From the NCBI GenBank assembly GCA_001632425.1, contig KV425555.1, positions 144,795-208,794 on the forward strand: 64,000 nt of DNA, read 5' to 3'. A program made the translations under genes and the position numbers. The notes beneath the pieces were generated by a model. That model saw nothing but the letters and a program-made list of their open reading frames with translations. It did not search any database and was not told the origin of the DNA. The DNA is from Neolentinus lepideus HHB14362 ss-1 (Eukaryota > Basidiomycota > Agaricomycetes > Gloeophyllales > Gloeophyllaceae). Shown here in pieces: positions 35,401 to 44,945 of this stretch; positions within the stretch are counted from its first letter, which is position 1; each line of letters opens with the position of its first letter.

Positions 35401-35459
35401 CAGTCAATCATATCCGAGTCGCCAGTGCGCTTGCGCTTCACAGTAAGGGTCCTAGTCAT
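32446..35459 (-). CDS. DBP10: ATP-dependent RNA helicase DBP10 (DEAD box, ribosome biogenesis)
   Basis: This nucleolar DEAD-box helicase serves 60S subunit assembly (human DDX54). Exon 1 is an acidic leader ending GGGSFQSMG. The Q motif and motif I are YRTPTPIQRLAIPSLLS and MARTGSGKS (35050-34940). Motif Ib is ATPGRLLH across an intron near 34600; motif II is VVFDEADRLFEMGF, and motif III is LLFSATLPKSL. The second RecA domain has VVTDVAARGIDIPVLENV and HRVGRTARAGRTG. The C-terminal half carries the Dbp10-type domain, with NFRDEEFYMSYHQAGADTEK near 33110, and a very basic tail (APRRKGKR, stop at 32446). Three introns, near 35100, 34620 and 33200, explain the frame changes. Confidence 0.93.
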
Positions 35460-35692
35460 TGTACAGGAAGTGCGTGAGTCAACTCATTCAAGGCCGTTGC
35501 GCGCGAGGGCAGAGGAAGAAATTATGGATTCTAATTCGATCGTGATCTATTTTTAGCCCCGCAATGTCTTTCAACGAATAAATCAGATTTTAATGTCAAG
35601 AGCAGATAATACAGCTGGGTATATATAACGATACAGTGCGGGTCCGTCAACGTGGATATAAGCTTGAATGTCATGGTGAGTCATTAGGTCGT

Positions 35693-36781
35693 TCAGCTCC
35701 ATCTTCCTCTGCTGATGCCTCGCGATAGGGAGGAACTCGACCGCAATGGTGCTCCCCGGGCGATTCCTGACTTCCCTGCGACACTTGCTGAGCTGGGTCG
35801 AGGAACACCTGACGTTGCGCCTGAGTGGGTCAGACAGAGTCAGTATTTGACGGCACAGAGAAGCTGTCGTTTACCTGCACGAGTAGACCCTCGCGTGCCC
35901 CGCATGGAAGCTCGGGTACCTCTCACTCCAGTGACTCTCCCTCTGGAAGCCGCAGCCAGTTGACGCTGTTCGGCTTCCAACCGCCGATTTTCTTCTCGTT
36001 CTCTCTGCTTCTGCTCTTTTCGGTCCTGCCTTTCGCGTTCTAACCGCTCTGCTAACCGCTCTGCCTCCAGGCGCTCCTCTTCCTCCTGTCTAGCTCGGGC
36101 TTCTGCCTCTTCTAGCTCTCTGTCCAGAAGGTCTTGGTCCTACATGCATGCAGCACCAACCAATGTATAGACCATAGAAGATGGAGAGTAGATATACATA
36201 CTGCGTCTGCGCCTTGCCATTTCTCATCAAATATCAATCCAGCCACTGAATGTGACTTGACCAAAATATTCACGTATCTGTTTAATAGCGCGTTGGTTTG
36301 TTCCAGTTGTACCGAAACTTTCTAAACGGCTGTTGGCTAGAGCACAACAATTACTGCTAAGCCGACCACGCACCTCACTGCTTGTCTTAGCCTCCAGTAA
36401 CCCCTCATTGAAGACCGAAAACGACGTGTTCAGCTTGCGCAAGATGAACAAGTCATGCTGCAGCTTTTCCTCTCGTGTCCGAGCAGCAGCCCTCTGCCGC
36501 TTCTCCGCCTCCTCCTCGTCCTCTTCCTCGTCTTCGGCTTCGTCTTCGGCTTCGGCTTCGGTTCCTTCATCCTGATCAACAGACTCCTCGTGTTGCGGGT
36601 GAGCAAACAAGCTGAACCGTTTCCGAGGGGCGGCAGGCTTGTTGTTGAGCGAGAGCTCAGAGAGCGAAAGATCATCCCCGCCTGGTCCAGTATTCGACTG
36701 CGTGTGGAAGAGCGGTGATTCCGATAAGAGATGCGGATCGTCTTTTCGAACAGTAATGTCCAGAGAGTCTTCAGAATACAT
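35693..36781 (-). CDS. DUO1: DASH complex subunit Duo1
   Basis: Duo1 is a subunit of the fungal DASH/Dam1 ring that couples kinetochores to microtubules. The conserved core is LQHDLFILRKLNTSFSVFNE and GLLEAKTSSE (36470-36390). It splices to KVSVQLEQTNALLNRYVNIL and VKSHSVAGLIFDEKWQGADA, a pattern typical of the family. Before the core lies a long acidic Glu/Ala/Asp run, and after it a charged coiled coil (ELEEAEARARQEEEERLEAE). The tail is Arg/Gly/Ser-rich and ends SRGISRGRWS with TGA at 35695-35693. The start at 36781 (MYSEDSLDITVRKDD) is preferred; an in-frame ATG at 36892 would add 37 residues. At roughly 310 residues it is longer than yeast Duo1, mostly because of the tail. Confidence 0.8.
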
Positions 36782-36942
36782 CTTAGTTCGAGAGAAGTTC
36801 GGGGATCGAAGACTCCAGACGCAAGATTCTGCAGGATCAAGCGCGTCTAAGTCCTCGACGCGTCCAAGGCCAATCGCGAGGTGAACAGCCACCGGACAAA
36901 GATCGCTGATTATACTTAATTTAGAAATCCCTTTCGTATTTA

Positions 36943-37014
36943 TCCCACTTAGCTCAGTTGGTAGAGCGCGACACTAGTAATGTCGAGGTCAGTCGTTCAA
37001 GTCGGCTAGTGGGA
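36943..37014 (+). tRNA. tRNA-Thr (anticodon AGT)
   Basis: The 72 bases fold as a cloverleaf. The acceptor TCCCACT pairs with AGTGGGA, and the D arm is GCTC/GAGC. The anticodon stem CGACA/TGTCG surrounds the loop CTAGTAA, giving anticodon AGT (Thr, with inosine at A34). The T arm AGTCG/CGGCT surrounds TTCAAGT. There is no intron. Internal A and B boxes are intact. Confidence 0.92.
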
Positions 37015-37841
37015 ATTAGATAGGTAAACATTGGTTTTGTTTTCACCAAAGAGTTGGAGATTTTGACATCTTCGTTTTGGACCCAAGAACTAAATAGCGC
37101 AACAACAGGGATGGCATGAACTCTTTGAGACAAGTAAACAGACTCCTCCCATATGCTGGAGCACTTACTAACCTACGCTTCATATACTGTCGAGATTTGT
37201 GGGTATATGAAGAGGGAAACATAAGCGACATCATCTTCAGTCGCATAACAGCGATCATTGTTGGTAATGGCATCTATGCATCAAGCAGCTTGTCTTCGGG
37301 AAGTTCGCGGTATAGCCCTGCTGTAAAGCTGCGAATACTGGAAAGTGATTTGCCGTGTTTCTGAGCATGATCTTGGGTCCTAGGCTCACTTGGCTGCATG
37401 TCTGATCTTTCTTGAGCGCGTAAGGCGTGGTGGCATGGCTGAACACCGTCGCAGACCATTTGATGCCGATCCACTGGGCCTAACGCAGTCTGGCTACTAA
37501 TCTAATTTAAACAAATCAGAATTTTGATTGAATGAAGAACAGCGACTCATGGAGGTGGACTCGTCGTTAACGTTGATGGCTGATTGTGGCTCGGCGGGCA
37601 CTGTGGCCGACATGTCAATAGAGACAAATAACGCGTTACCCAAATCGGGCATGTATGTCAACCAGTCAGGGAGAGCAGCGGCTGGCAGGAAGTCACTGTC
37701 AGTGGCAGCCTTGGTTCAGACTGCCAGCCGCCCGCGCTCACCGGGACATAAGAGGCGACACCCTTCCCTTCAACTTGGCATCACACTCTTCCTGGAACAT
37801 TACCTCTCTCTGTGACTGTCTCACAACATTACCTCGTCTAG
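37015..37841. other. Intergenic region without a recognised gene
   Basis: About 830 bp. Two minus-strand ORFs, 37274-37474 and 37043-37273, could be parts of a decayed gene (LYRELPEDKL, then FTCLKEFMPSLLLRYLVLGS), and a 95-codon plus-strand ORF starts at 37528. None shows a family motif. Confidence 0.35.
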
Positions 37842-38178
37842 CAAATGGTCGCTCTTTCCCCTGGCATCTGGCAAGCGGTCGCTATCTCTGGAAACAGTTC
37901 CTGTTCTTGCAAGTGGTCGTTCTATCCTCTGGCAACACTTCCTGGTATGGCAAGCGTTCGCTCTCTGGTTATTCTCGAGCAGGTAAGTGGTCGCTCTCTG
38001 GCAGGTAAGTGATCATTCCATCGCAGGTAAGTGGTTGTTCCCTCGCAGGTAAGTGATCTTTCTTCCGCAGGTAAGTGATTGCTCTCCCGCAGGTAAAGTG
38101 GTCTTTCTCTTGCAGGTAAGTGGTCACTCTCGCAGGTAAGCTGTCATTCTCTCGCAGGTAAGTGGTCACTAGGTAAGT
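37842..38178 (+). repeat. 22-bp minisatellite of abutting splice-site-like units
   Basis: Nine head-to-tail units begin at 37980, 38002, 38024, 38046, 38068, 38090, 38113, 38133 and 38155. Seven of the eight complete spacings are 20 or 22 bp; one is 23. The consensus is GCAGGTAAGTGRTCNYTCTC plus two pyrimidines. Every unit has a pyrimidine-rich run, GCAG, then GTAAGT or a close variant. Degenerate copies (GCAAGTGGTCGTTCT and relatives) extend left to about 37842. The minus strand is open through the array (37969-38169), giving a peptide repeat like TYLREKDHLPARE, which is probably a by-product. Confidence 0.85.
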
Positions 38179-38213
38179 GTTTCTCTCCTCCTCAGAGGAG
38201 GGTCACACTTTTG

Positions 38214-38372
38214 GGTCTGGTCCAGCAAGCGGATATCTTATCTAGTATCTCTTCTCTGGTCTTCTCTCTGGTTTCTGGTCTTACAACAGCTCGATGTCTA
38301 GTCACACTCCATCTGGTCCGGTCTATGGTCGTCCTGTCCGTCGCTTGTGATCTGGTCTTGCAACAGGTCGAT
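38214..38372 (+). repeat. TCTGGTC-rich low-complexity region
   Basis: TCTGGTC occurs at 38216, 38255, 38274, 38312 and 38351. Two longer units, TCTGGTCTTACAACAGCTCG at 38274 and a near-identical TCTGGTCTTGCAACAGGTCG at 38351, are 77 bp apart. It directly follows the 22-bp minisatellite and shares its pyrimidine-rich composition. Confidence 0.6.
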
Positions 38373-38462
38373 CCTTCTCCCATGGAGTCTTCATTCATGC
38401 ATTTATGACTCCATCTGACTCAGCATGTACACGGCATTCATTGTTCCGTATGTAAAGGGTTG

Positions 38463-39278
38463 TTACTTCCTCTCCATGAGTTTTACTGCTACATCTTTCG
38501 TACCTCCCTCCCAATCGTCCCAGCACATCGCATACATGGCACTGCCTCTCCCCGGAAGTTCACCCTCTCTAGCTTTTACAGCGCCTTCCTTGCCCTCCGG
38601 CACGACCCAGGTCCATTTCATCAGACCCTCTCTTATAAATTGGAACCTCTCAGCAACCCTAGCGGACGCCGCATTCGCAGGGTGTGCGGACCACTGCAAA
38701 CGCCGAATGCCCAGTCCCGGCTTCTTCGCTGAAGGCAACGCGAAGCAATACTGCAGCAGAATGCCAACCATGTTGGTCGTGATATGGGTGCGCTGAAAGG
38801 GCGGGAAGATGGTTATCGCCCCGATCTCTGTGGTCAGGTTCTGCGCAGAAGATCGGATGAACGCCACCATCCCTGCGATGCCGCCATTCTCACTCTCAAG
38901 ATAAGTGGGATCATCGCTTTCCCTCGTCTTATCGACAATGATGAGAGTGAGCCACGTGGGGTCGATACGCCAGGCCTCCAGTTTCGCGAGGAGGTCGTCG
39001 AAAGTCGGGAACTCCCACGGGAGGAAGCGGTAGAGTTCAGGGTGATCCTTGGAGTGCTCCCAGTAGGCGCGAGCGTGCTTGGCGGGTATGAGGGGTGTAA
39101 GTTTGACTCTGTCGTTCTCAAGGCATGAGGCGTCGATATCGAAGACGAAGTTTATATCGTATGGATCAGGCCCCCGTGTCGGGCTGGGGGCAGGAGGCGG
39201 CTTATACAGGTTCACGTAGGACATGGTTGGCCCTTCGGTGCGATTGAATAGATGATTCAGTGCATCTGCTTGGGCCAT
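38463..39278 (-). CDS. GNAT-family N-acetyltransferase
   Basis: This is a single-exon 271-residue protein resembling fungal RimJ/RimL-type acetyltransferases. The N-terminal half has VKLTPLIPAKHARAYWEHSK and YRFLPWEFPTFDDLLAKLEA. The GNAT core follows: a strand with IAGMVAFIRSSAQNLTTEIG, then ITIFPPFQRTHITTNMVGIL, where acetyl-CoA-binding helix and loop are expected. Next is GIRRLQWSAHPANAASARVA, ending with ERFQFIREGLMKWTWVVPEG, the usual ...N..S...A...GF.. motif of this group. The substrate is unknown; a small molecule or a protein N-terminus are both possible. A second ATG at 39224 (MSYVNLYKPPPAP) may be the true start. The promoter is separated from the next gene by 1.1 kb. Confidence 0.82.
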   Translation of the reverse strand: MAQADALNHLFNRTEGPTMSYVNLYKPPPAPSPTRGPDPYDINFVFDIDASCLENDRVKLTPLIPAKHARAYWEHSKDHPELYRFLPWEFPTFDDLLAKLEAWRIDPTWLTLIIVDKTRESDDPTYLESENGGIAGMVAFIRSSAQNLTTEIGAITIFPPFQRTHITTNMVGILLQYCFALPSAKKPGLGIRRLQWSAHPANAASARVAERFQFIREGLMKWTWVVPEGKEGAVKAREGELPGRGSAMYAMCWDDWEGGTKDVAVKLMERK

Positions 39279-40399
39279 CGGAAGGCGGGTAGCCGCAGGG
39301 TTAAACCGTAATGCTCCGCGTGATCACCTGTAGATACAACTACGAGCACAATTCTTGACGTAGCTCCGATACAGAACGGGCGGACATAAAATTTGGCACA
39401 TAGGTGTAGTCATACCATGGGATCACGACTGTGAAGTTGGGTCTTTCACACTCTTGAGTGGTTTGTAATGTGAAATGCCAAATACTGTCGAGAATGGCTG
39501 GCGTAAGCATGGGAAACCGGTTATAAATAGGAGATTTTGTGTTATGCCTCCGCTTGACCCATAATCCATGGCTATGAGACCAATATTTTATACGCATTCT
39601 GCCCAGCCCGATAGTCGTGAATATCAAAGCTTAAGGTAGCTCCACGAAGCCGCATCCAACGCTCTATCTGTGTTACAATCATGACATTATTGACCGCCGC
39701 CGGTGCGATCTAATTCAACATCCGCTTGTCTTTATCTGCTGGAAGCTAAGCGAATGGGCTCGCGTCGCGGAACGGCGCACGTTGTGGCTTCTCCCCCCTG
39801 AGCCTCGGTTCCGGCTTCCGGCCTTCCGGCTTGCCACATTCCCGGTGCCACATCCTCAGCCACCGCCAGATTTGCCGCCAATGCCGTGCCGCCGGCTGTC
39901 CCGGCGCCGAGTCTCCCCTGCGGAAATCGTACTCAGCCTCGCGCTACAGTCGATTTTTTTGTAGATATGCAATCACACTATGATGTCTGCGAAAAATTAC
40001 CAGGGATTCACCATAACTAAGGTGGTAGCAGGCCATTTGACTGAAATTTGACAGAAACCTCCTGAATGAGATAGTATGGCAAGTGCATAACGTTCATAGC
40101 CGATAATGAAATTGCGTAGATGGAGAGTCCTATCAGCGACTATGACAAAACAGCCTATGCATCTTATCAACACCGACAACACCGACGCGGCACACTACAG
40201 ATGCATAATGCAAATAATCGTGTCCCAGAAATAGCCCACAAAAGTCCTACAATCATTGACCATATAGCTACATCGAGGAACGTGTATATCCTCAGTACAC
40301 AATTGCACGAGTCCCATTGCTACACAAATTTCTTTGAGATACACATACCTGCTTTGTTCAGTTGCATGCATAGATTCAGAGTGACATCAACATGTGCAT
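39279..40399. other. Intergenic region, no gene seen
   Basis: About 1.1 kb between two minus-strand genes. A GC-rich, C-biased stretch (39770-39950, with CTTCCGGCCTTCCGGCTTGC) stands out from the AT-rich flanks. Short ORFs have no family features. Confidence 0.4.
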
Positions 40400-42413
40400 T
40401 TAACGTTCCTGCACAACCTCCTTCACCGCCTCCGCAAAGATCTTAGTGCCCTTAGCCAAATCCTCCTTCGAAATATTCAGCGGCGGGATGAATCGGATCA
40501 CCTCGTATACCGAGGTAGTCAAGATAAACAAGCCCTTGTCCTGGCATCGCTTCGCAATCCTCTTGGCAAGGTTTGCTGGCGCTGAGGGATCGACGAAGGG
40601 GTCATGCGAGTGGCCAGTGGGCGAAGCAAACTCGACGGCGACCATGAGGCCCTTTCCGCGCACGTCGAGGATCGCTGGTCCAACTTCGGGATCCTTCTGT
40701 AGCTCTGCCAGAGACGCAAACAGTTCCTTCGACCTGAAACAGCATAATGCTCAGTTTGGGGTTTGTAGAAGTCTAAGACAGAACAGAACTTACCGTGCGA
40801 CGACGTTCTCCTGGACATTCTCCTCTCTCATAACGTCCGCAACTGCGACACCGGCCGCGCATGCGACTGCGTTTCCTGCATAAGTACCTCCCTGAAGACC
40901 AATGAGCGGGAATCATTCGCAGAAGCCAATGCGTGATCCTCACCATAGAGCCTGGCGACAACTTATCTGTAATCTCCTTACGCGAAACAATCCCACTGAG
41001 CGGGAACCCGTTCGCCAGACCCTTAATATACATCGTTAGAGCCTCCCCACAGAACTATCCAACAAACACACCTTCGCAATCACCATAATATCCGGTCTCA
41101 CCCCAGTATACTCCACCGCAAAGAACTTGCCAGTCCTCAGAAAACCACTCTGTACCTCATCAATAATCAACAATATCCCATGTTTATCGCAAACCTCCCG
41201 GAGGCCCTTGAGATATTCCGTGGGAGCTGGGACATACCCGCCCTCACCGATGATGGGCTCTATGAGGATAGCGGCAACGTCCTTGGGGTTGGTTTGTTGT
41301 GAGAGGACCAGTTCGAGTTGATAGAGTGAGAGTTTGGAGAGCTCTTCCTCGGAGGTGCCTGGTGGGACAGCGTGTTGGTGCCAATAGGGGAAGGCGACTG
41401 GAAACACGCCCGGCTAGAGTAATTCAGATCTCGTGAATTTCTTCTATTTACGGCACACGGTGTGAGACTATGCTTACCATGAGGGGATGACATCCTTCAC
41501 TGTATATTGTCTTGCTACGAGTGACGGCCATTGCGCCGAACGTCCTTCCGTGGTATCCACCTATAATGACATAGCATCAATACTCAGTCGATACTATAAC
41601 GCAGTTGGAATTAGATCTCAGCTCACCCTGCATAGTGATGATGTTTTGCCTGCCAGTGTACCATCGCGCCATTTTGATCGCGCCCTCGATTGCCTCTGAG
41701 CCGGAATTCCAGAAGAAGAACGAGTCGAGCGAGGGGTCCGGCATGAGGGGAATGAGTTTCTCGATGAGCCGCAGGTAGGGCTCATGGAAGGCAATGCTGC
41801 ACTGAGACGAACGATGCCTCAGTTTACGACCATACGTGACGGAGCGTAAGACTTACCTGGCCGTGAATAAGGTTCATGCATTGGTCGGCTGCTGCCTTGC
41901 TGACCTTCGGATGGCAGTGACCTGATACGTGAAAATAATGACTCTGTGTACGATCACAATATTAGGACGTCGTACTCACCTAAATTCGTCACACCGATGC
42001 CGGACGTGAAGTCAAGCATTCGTCGGCCGTCATCCAGCTCGACGTAGCAGCCCTCCCCCTTAGTGAAGACTGCCTCGGTCAAACGACCCAGTCCTTTCGT
42101 GACATGTTTCTGCCCGAACTGGGCCAATGCAGAGACTGAGCGCTTTTGGCCGGGGGAGGTGAGAGCCTTGGGTCTTGCCAATGAAGAGGTCGAGAGGGTC
42201 CGCCGGCTTAGGACGCTAGTACGGCCGCTCTCTTGCTTGCCTCTATAACCTGAGTCAGTATCACACCAGACCGCCCAACAGTCGAGTCACAGATGATACA
42301 GCCACAAGGTGATTAATGACGCACCCAATCCCTCCCGCCTGTGAGATAAAACCCTTTCCGACCGCTGGGGAAAACGCAGCCGGGTGGAACGACCTGGGCA
42401 CTCTAGTCAACAT
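40400..42413 (-). CDS. Class III (PLP) aminotransferase, 4-aminobutyrate/acetylornithine type, likely mitochondrial
   Basis: This fold-type I transaminase has the GABA/ornithine family signature. Exon 1 (from 42413) is a basic leader, [20 protein letters not shown], consistent with mitochondrial import. It splices to [20 protein letters not shown] and then [20 protein letters not shown]. Next are [40 protein letters not shown] and [23 protein letters not shown] contacts are visible in [18 protein letters not shown] and [17 protein letters not shown]. The Schiff-base lysine is at the end of PDIMVIAK, just before an intron and [20 protein letters not shown]. The C-terminal domain ends [18 protein letters not shown] and stops at 40400. 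Substrate preference (GABA, ornithine or beta-amino acids) cannot be read from sequence alone. Confidence 0.88.
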
Positions 42414-43329
42414 GGTGGTAGGAAAGAAAGAGGTTGCACGGTGAACTACAAGTGGCCGGACGGGCCATAGCAATCGAGGAGGGGCCTGAGCAGATTCCGT
42501 GACGCTCAAACCTTCTTCCCACTTTCGCGGTCACAGTTATCGGCAATCTCGATTCTATTTACGGATCTCGCCTCCTTGTTCTTACCTTTGAGCCAATTAC
42601 TTGGGTTGCTACAATGACACCAAATCTCGTATGTTTTCTCTCGGTTTATGGCGGCCACTTTTCGGTGCAATTCTTGGAATGCGGATGTAAGAGCTTTTTT
42701 TTCGCTTGACGAGGCGTGGCCTTCCCTTTAGGCGCCGTGGTTTGCGATTGTCTGCTGACCTCCGTAGACGGTGAATGGACATAGCGCCGGGATCCACTCG
42801 TGTGTAAAGTGTTGTAACCAGCACGGTCACGATTAATGATTCAAGAATTGCATCAAGCCAGACTTCGTGCGATGCTGCACACAGCTCTATCATGAGGCCT
42901 CCGATCTCAAAATACAAGCGAGCGTTGAGCGGACGCGACAAGGAACCCCCTCACTCGCTTAGCTCTCGGTTGTCCACGTTTTCACACTCGCTTCGCACTA
43001 GCCGAGCGTTCTATGAGATCAGCGCGGCATTACTGCTGCACCGCAATCACGACTTTTTTCCCGCAAAGTCTCCATGCCTGACTTTGGCACTCCCGAAAGA
43101 GGGCGGCAACGTTGGTTTCGGACCGTCTATCCGCTCATACTTTGAACGTCGACCTTTGAATCATTTGCCTATCGACGCCGTCTGTTAGTTGAACTTGGAC
43201 TATTAGTCTTCACCTGTCTCTAGACCAAGTCCTCTCTTCTAGACTCCAGTCCGCAGTTCACCGTTGCACAGGTGTCCGTCAACCGCCGGGCCAAGGATGT
43301 ACCGCACGAAACCGTCATGTCTTCGTGTC
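42414..43329. other. Intergenic region, no gene seen
   Basis: About 0.9 kb. It should hold the aminotransferase promoter at its left end. Minor ORFs on both strands (for example 42609-42941, -) lack family motifs. Confidence 0.4.
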
Positions 43330-44250
43330 TTCCTCGTCTGCATTTCTTGATGCGTTCGGGCCTCCGAAATACAATACCATCGTCGACCATGAGATTTCTT
43401 GGCTCGGACGGTTCACAGGTCGACGATGAAGCTCGGGAGAGAAAAGGGGGCACACGAAGACAGATACCTTAGGAAAATATGCGGAGGCATACAATACGGA
43501 GATGCCGGGCCCGGGGTTAGTGGGGGCGTTGCGGACCGTGGACCCATAGCCATACACCGCTCGGACACCAATCATATGCTCCTCTTCTGCAGCAGCAACA
43601 TGTCAGCGATGTCAGTCATCGCAGATACAGGAAAACGCTTGCAATTGGTCAAGAATGCTCCCGTATACCTCGAGGCAGATGACAACACTAGAGTCGTCAT
43701 TCGCTGGACATCAGGGCATCAAGATATAGAAGGGAAATAAGAAAACCGACAGATTGGCCAAAGCAGGGACAGTACGAAACACTACCAACACCCGACCAAT
43801 TTGCGCTTATACTTATGCACCGTACAGCCAAAGACATAAGCAGCTGAGGGCCAATGGAAGGGCCGGTCGTCGGAGGTATTTCGGCATTAATGCTGCTTGC
43901 ATCGCTGCCCCAAGACCAACAGTTCAAGAACATCAAACGTCGCCTCTACGGCTTCGTTACGCAATGCCGATCAGACCACCCTTTCATGGGCGGTTACTAT
44001 CCCTTCCGGGGACGTCTCTTGCCCGTTCAACGTCAGCTTCCAAACATCCTCTTGAATGTCGCCGTTGTGATGCCCACCGGCACGTATTATTCGACATCTT
44101 GGCGTCATATCAACGTACCATGGACGATATGTTCAATATGCAAGAGCATCAAAATACCTGCGCCGCTTATTGTGAAGATGGCTGTGCTTCATTAAGACTA
44201 GGGATATCCAGGCGGTCGGTGATAATGTGGCCCGATCTCATAGACGACCA
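43330..44250 (+). pseudogene. Decayed RNase H segment of a non-LTR retrotransposon
   Basis: Plus-strand fragments in different frames line up with the RNase H region of a LINE. They start with LGSDGSQVDDEARERKGG near 43400, then a piece PIAIHRSDTNHMLLFCSSN, and VVIRWTSGHQDIEGN running into KKTDRLAKAGT across a frame change at about 43735. A later part reads FKNIKRRLYGFVTQCRSDHP and FMGGYY (43925-44000), and then CPFN...ECRRCDAHRHVLFD, the degenerate zinc-binding end. Stops and frameshifts break the frame several times. This is a different lineage from the intact element at 23592-25164, since the motifs differ. No terminal repeats were found. Confidence 0.65.
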
Positions 44251-44945
44251 AGTCCTGCATTTCAATCCATACGGCGGGGGTTATGTGATGAATGTACGTT
44301 TATGGGATATGGATTTTTTCTTACCATTATGGTCTCCTACAGCGACTCAGATTTTATCCTCTGACATGACTCCAAGTAAATATGAACTTCGTTAATACTA
44401 CTTTTCTTTTTAGATAACTTATCACTTGTGTGCTGCTATTACTACGTAGGGCAGTACTGCACCTTGTGGTATACATAGTAGTTCGCCCTGCTCGTAGCTC
44501 AAAAATCATTGTCTTTCTTTCCACCTGGTATTCCAAGGAGAAGCGCACGATACCTCTTGTAGCATCAGTGTGGCAATCATCATATCCCTTGTCCCTATCC
44601 TCTCACGTCTCCCGGGCCCTCCTGCTCATTGCTGCCCAATGTTCTGCTTTAATATTCAAGGTCGTTCATAAATAATAATGAAGTCGAAAACAATATTTCT
44701 ATTTCCGGCAGCCGGACTCGTGCTTACGGCCACCCCGACCTGATAGCCCGACAGGATCACTGCGCAGTTCCGGCGTGCATCCTACTCACTCGAGTTCAGC
44801 TTTGAAGAGGTACTCGGAATGTGCTTATTTTGACGGTGCATAACGAGTACCACCGACTGGCCTCATCTCGTCACTGCTGTGCTCAGGACTGCTGTATTGG
44901 ATCTATTATAATTCATCCCGGCTTCTTCTCCTGTGGTCACCGGTC
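44251..44945. other. Intergenic region, no gene seen
   Basis: About 0.7 kb between the retroelement remnant and the RING gene, AT-rich at 44390-44420. It contains the RING gene promoter. Confidence 0.4.

Noticed and set aside
37043..37474. Possible two-part decayed gene (minus strand)
   Set aside because: No family motif recognised, and the two frames cannot be joined by a clear intron.
37969..38169. Minus-strand ORF encoding a TYLREKDHLPARE peptide repeat
   Set aside because: The open frame is a side effect of the repeat; unit lengths of 20, 22 and 23 change the frame, and no start context or flanking exon supports it.
37980..38178. CRISPR-like array
   Set aside because: The units are contiguous 20-23-bp tandem repeats without unique spacers, and the genome is fungal.
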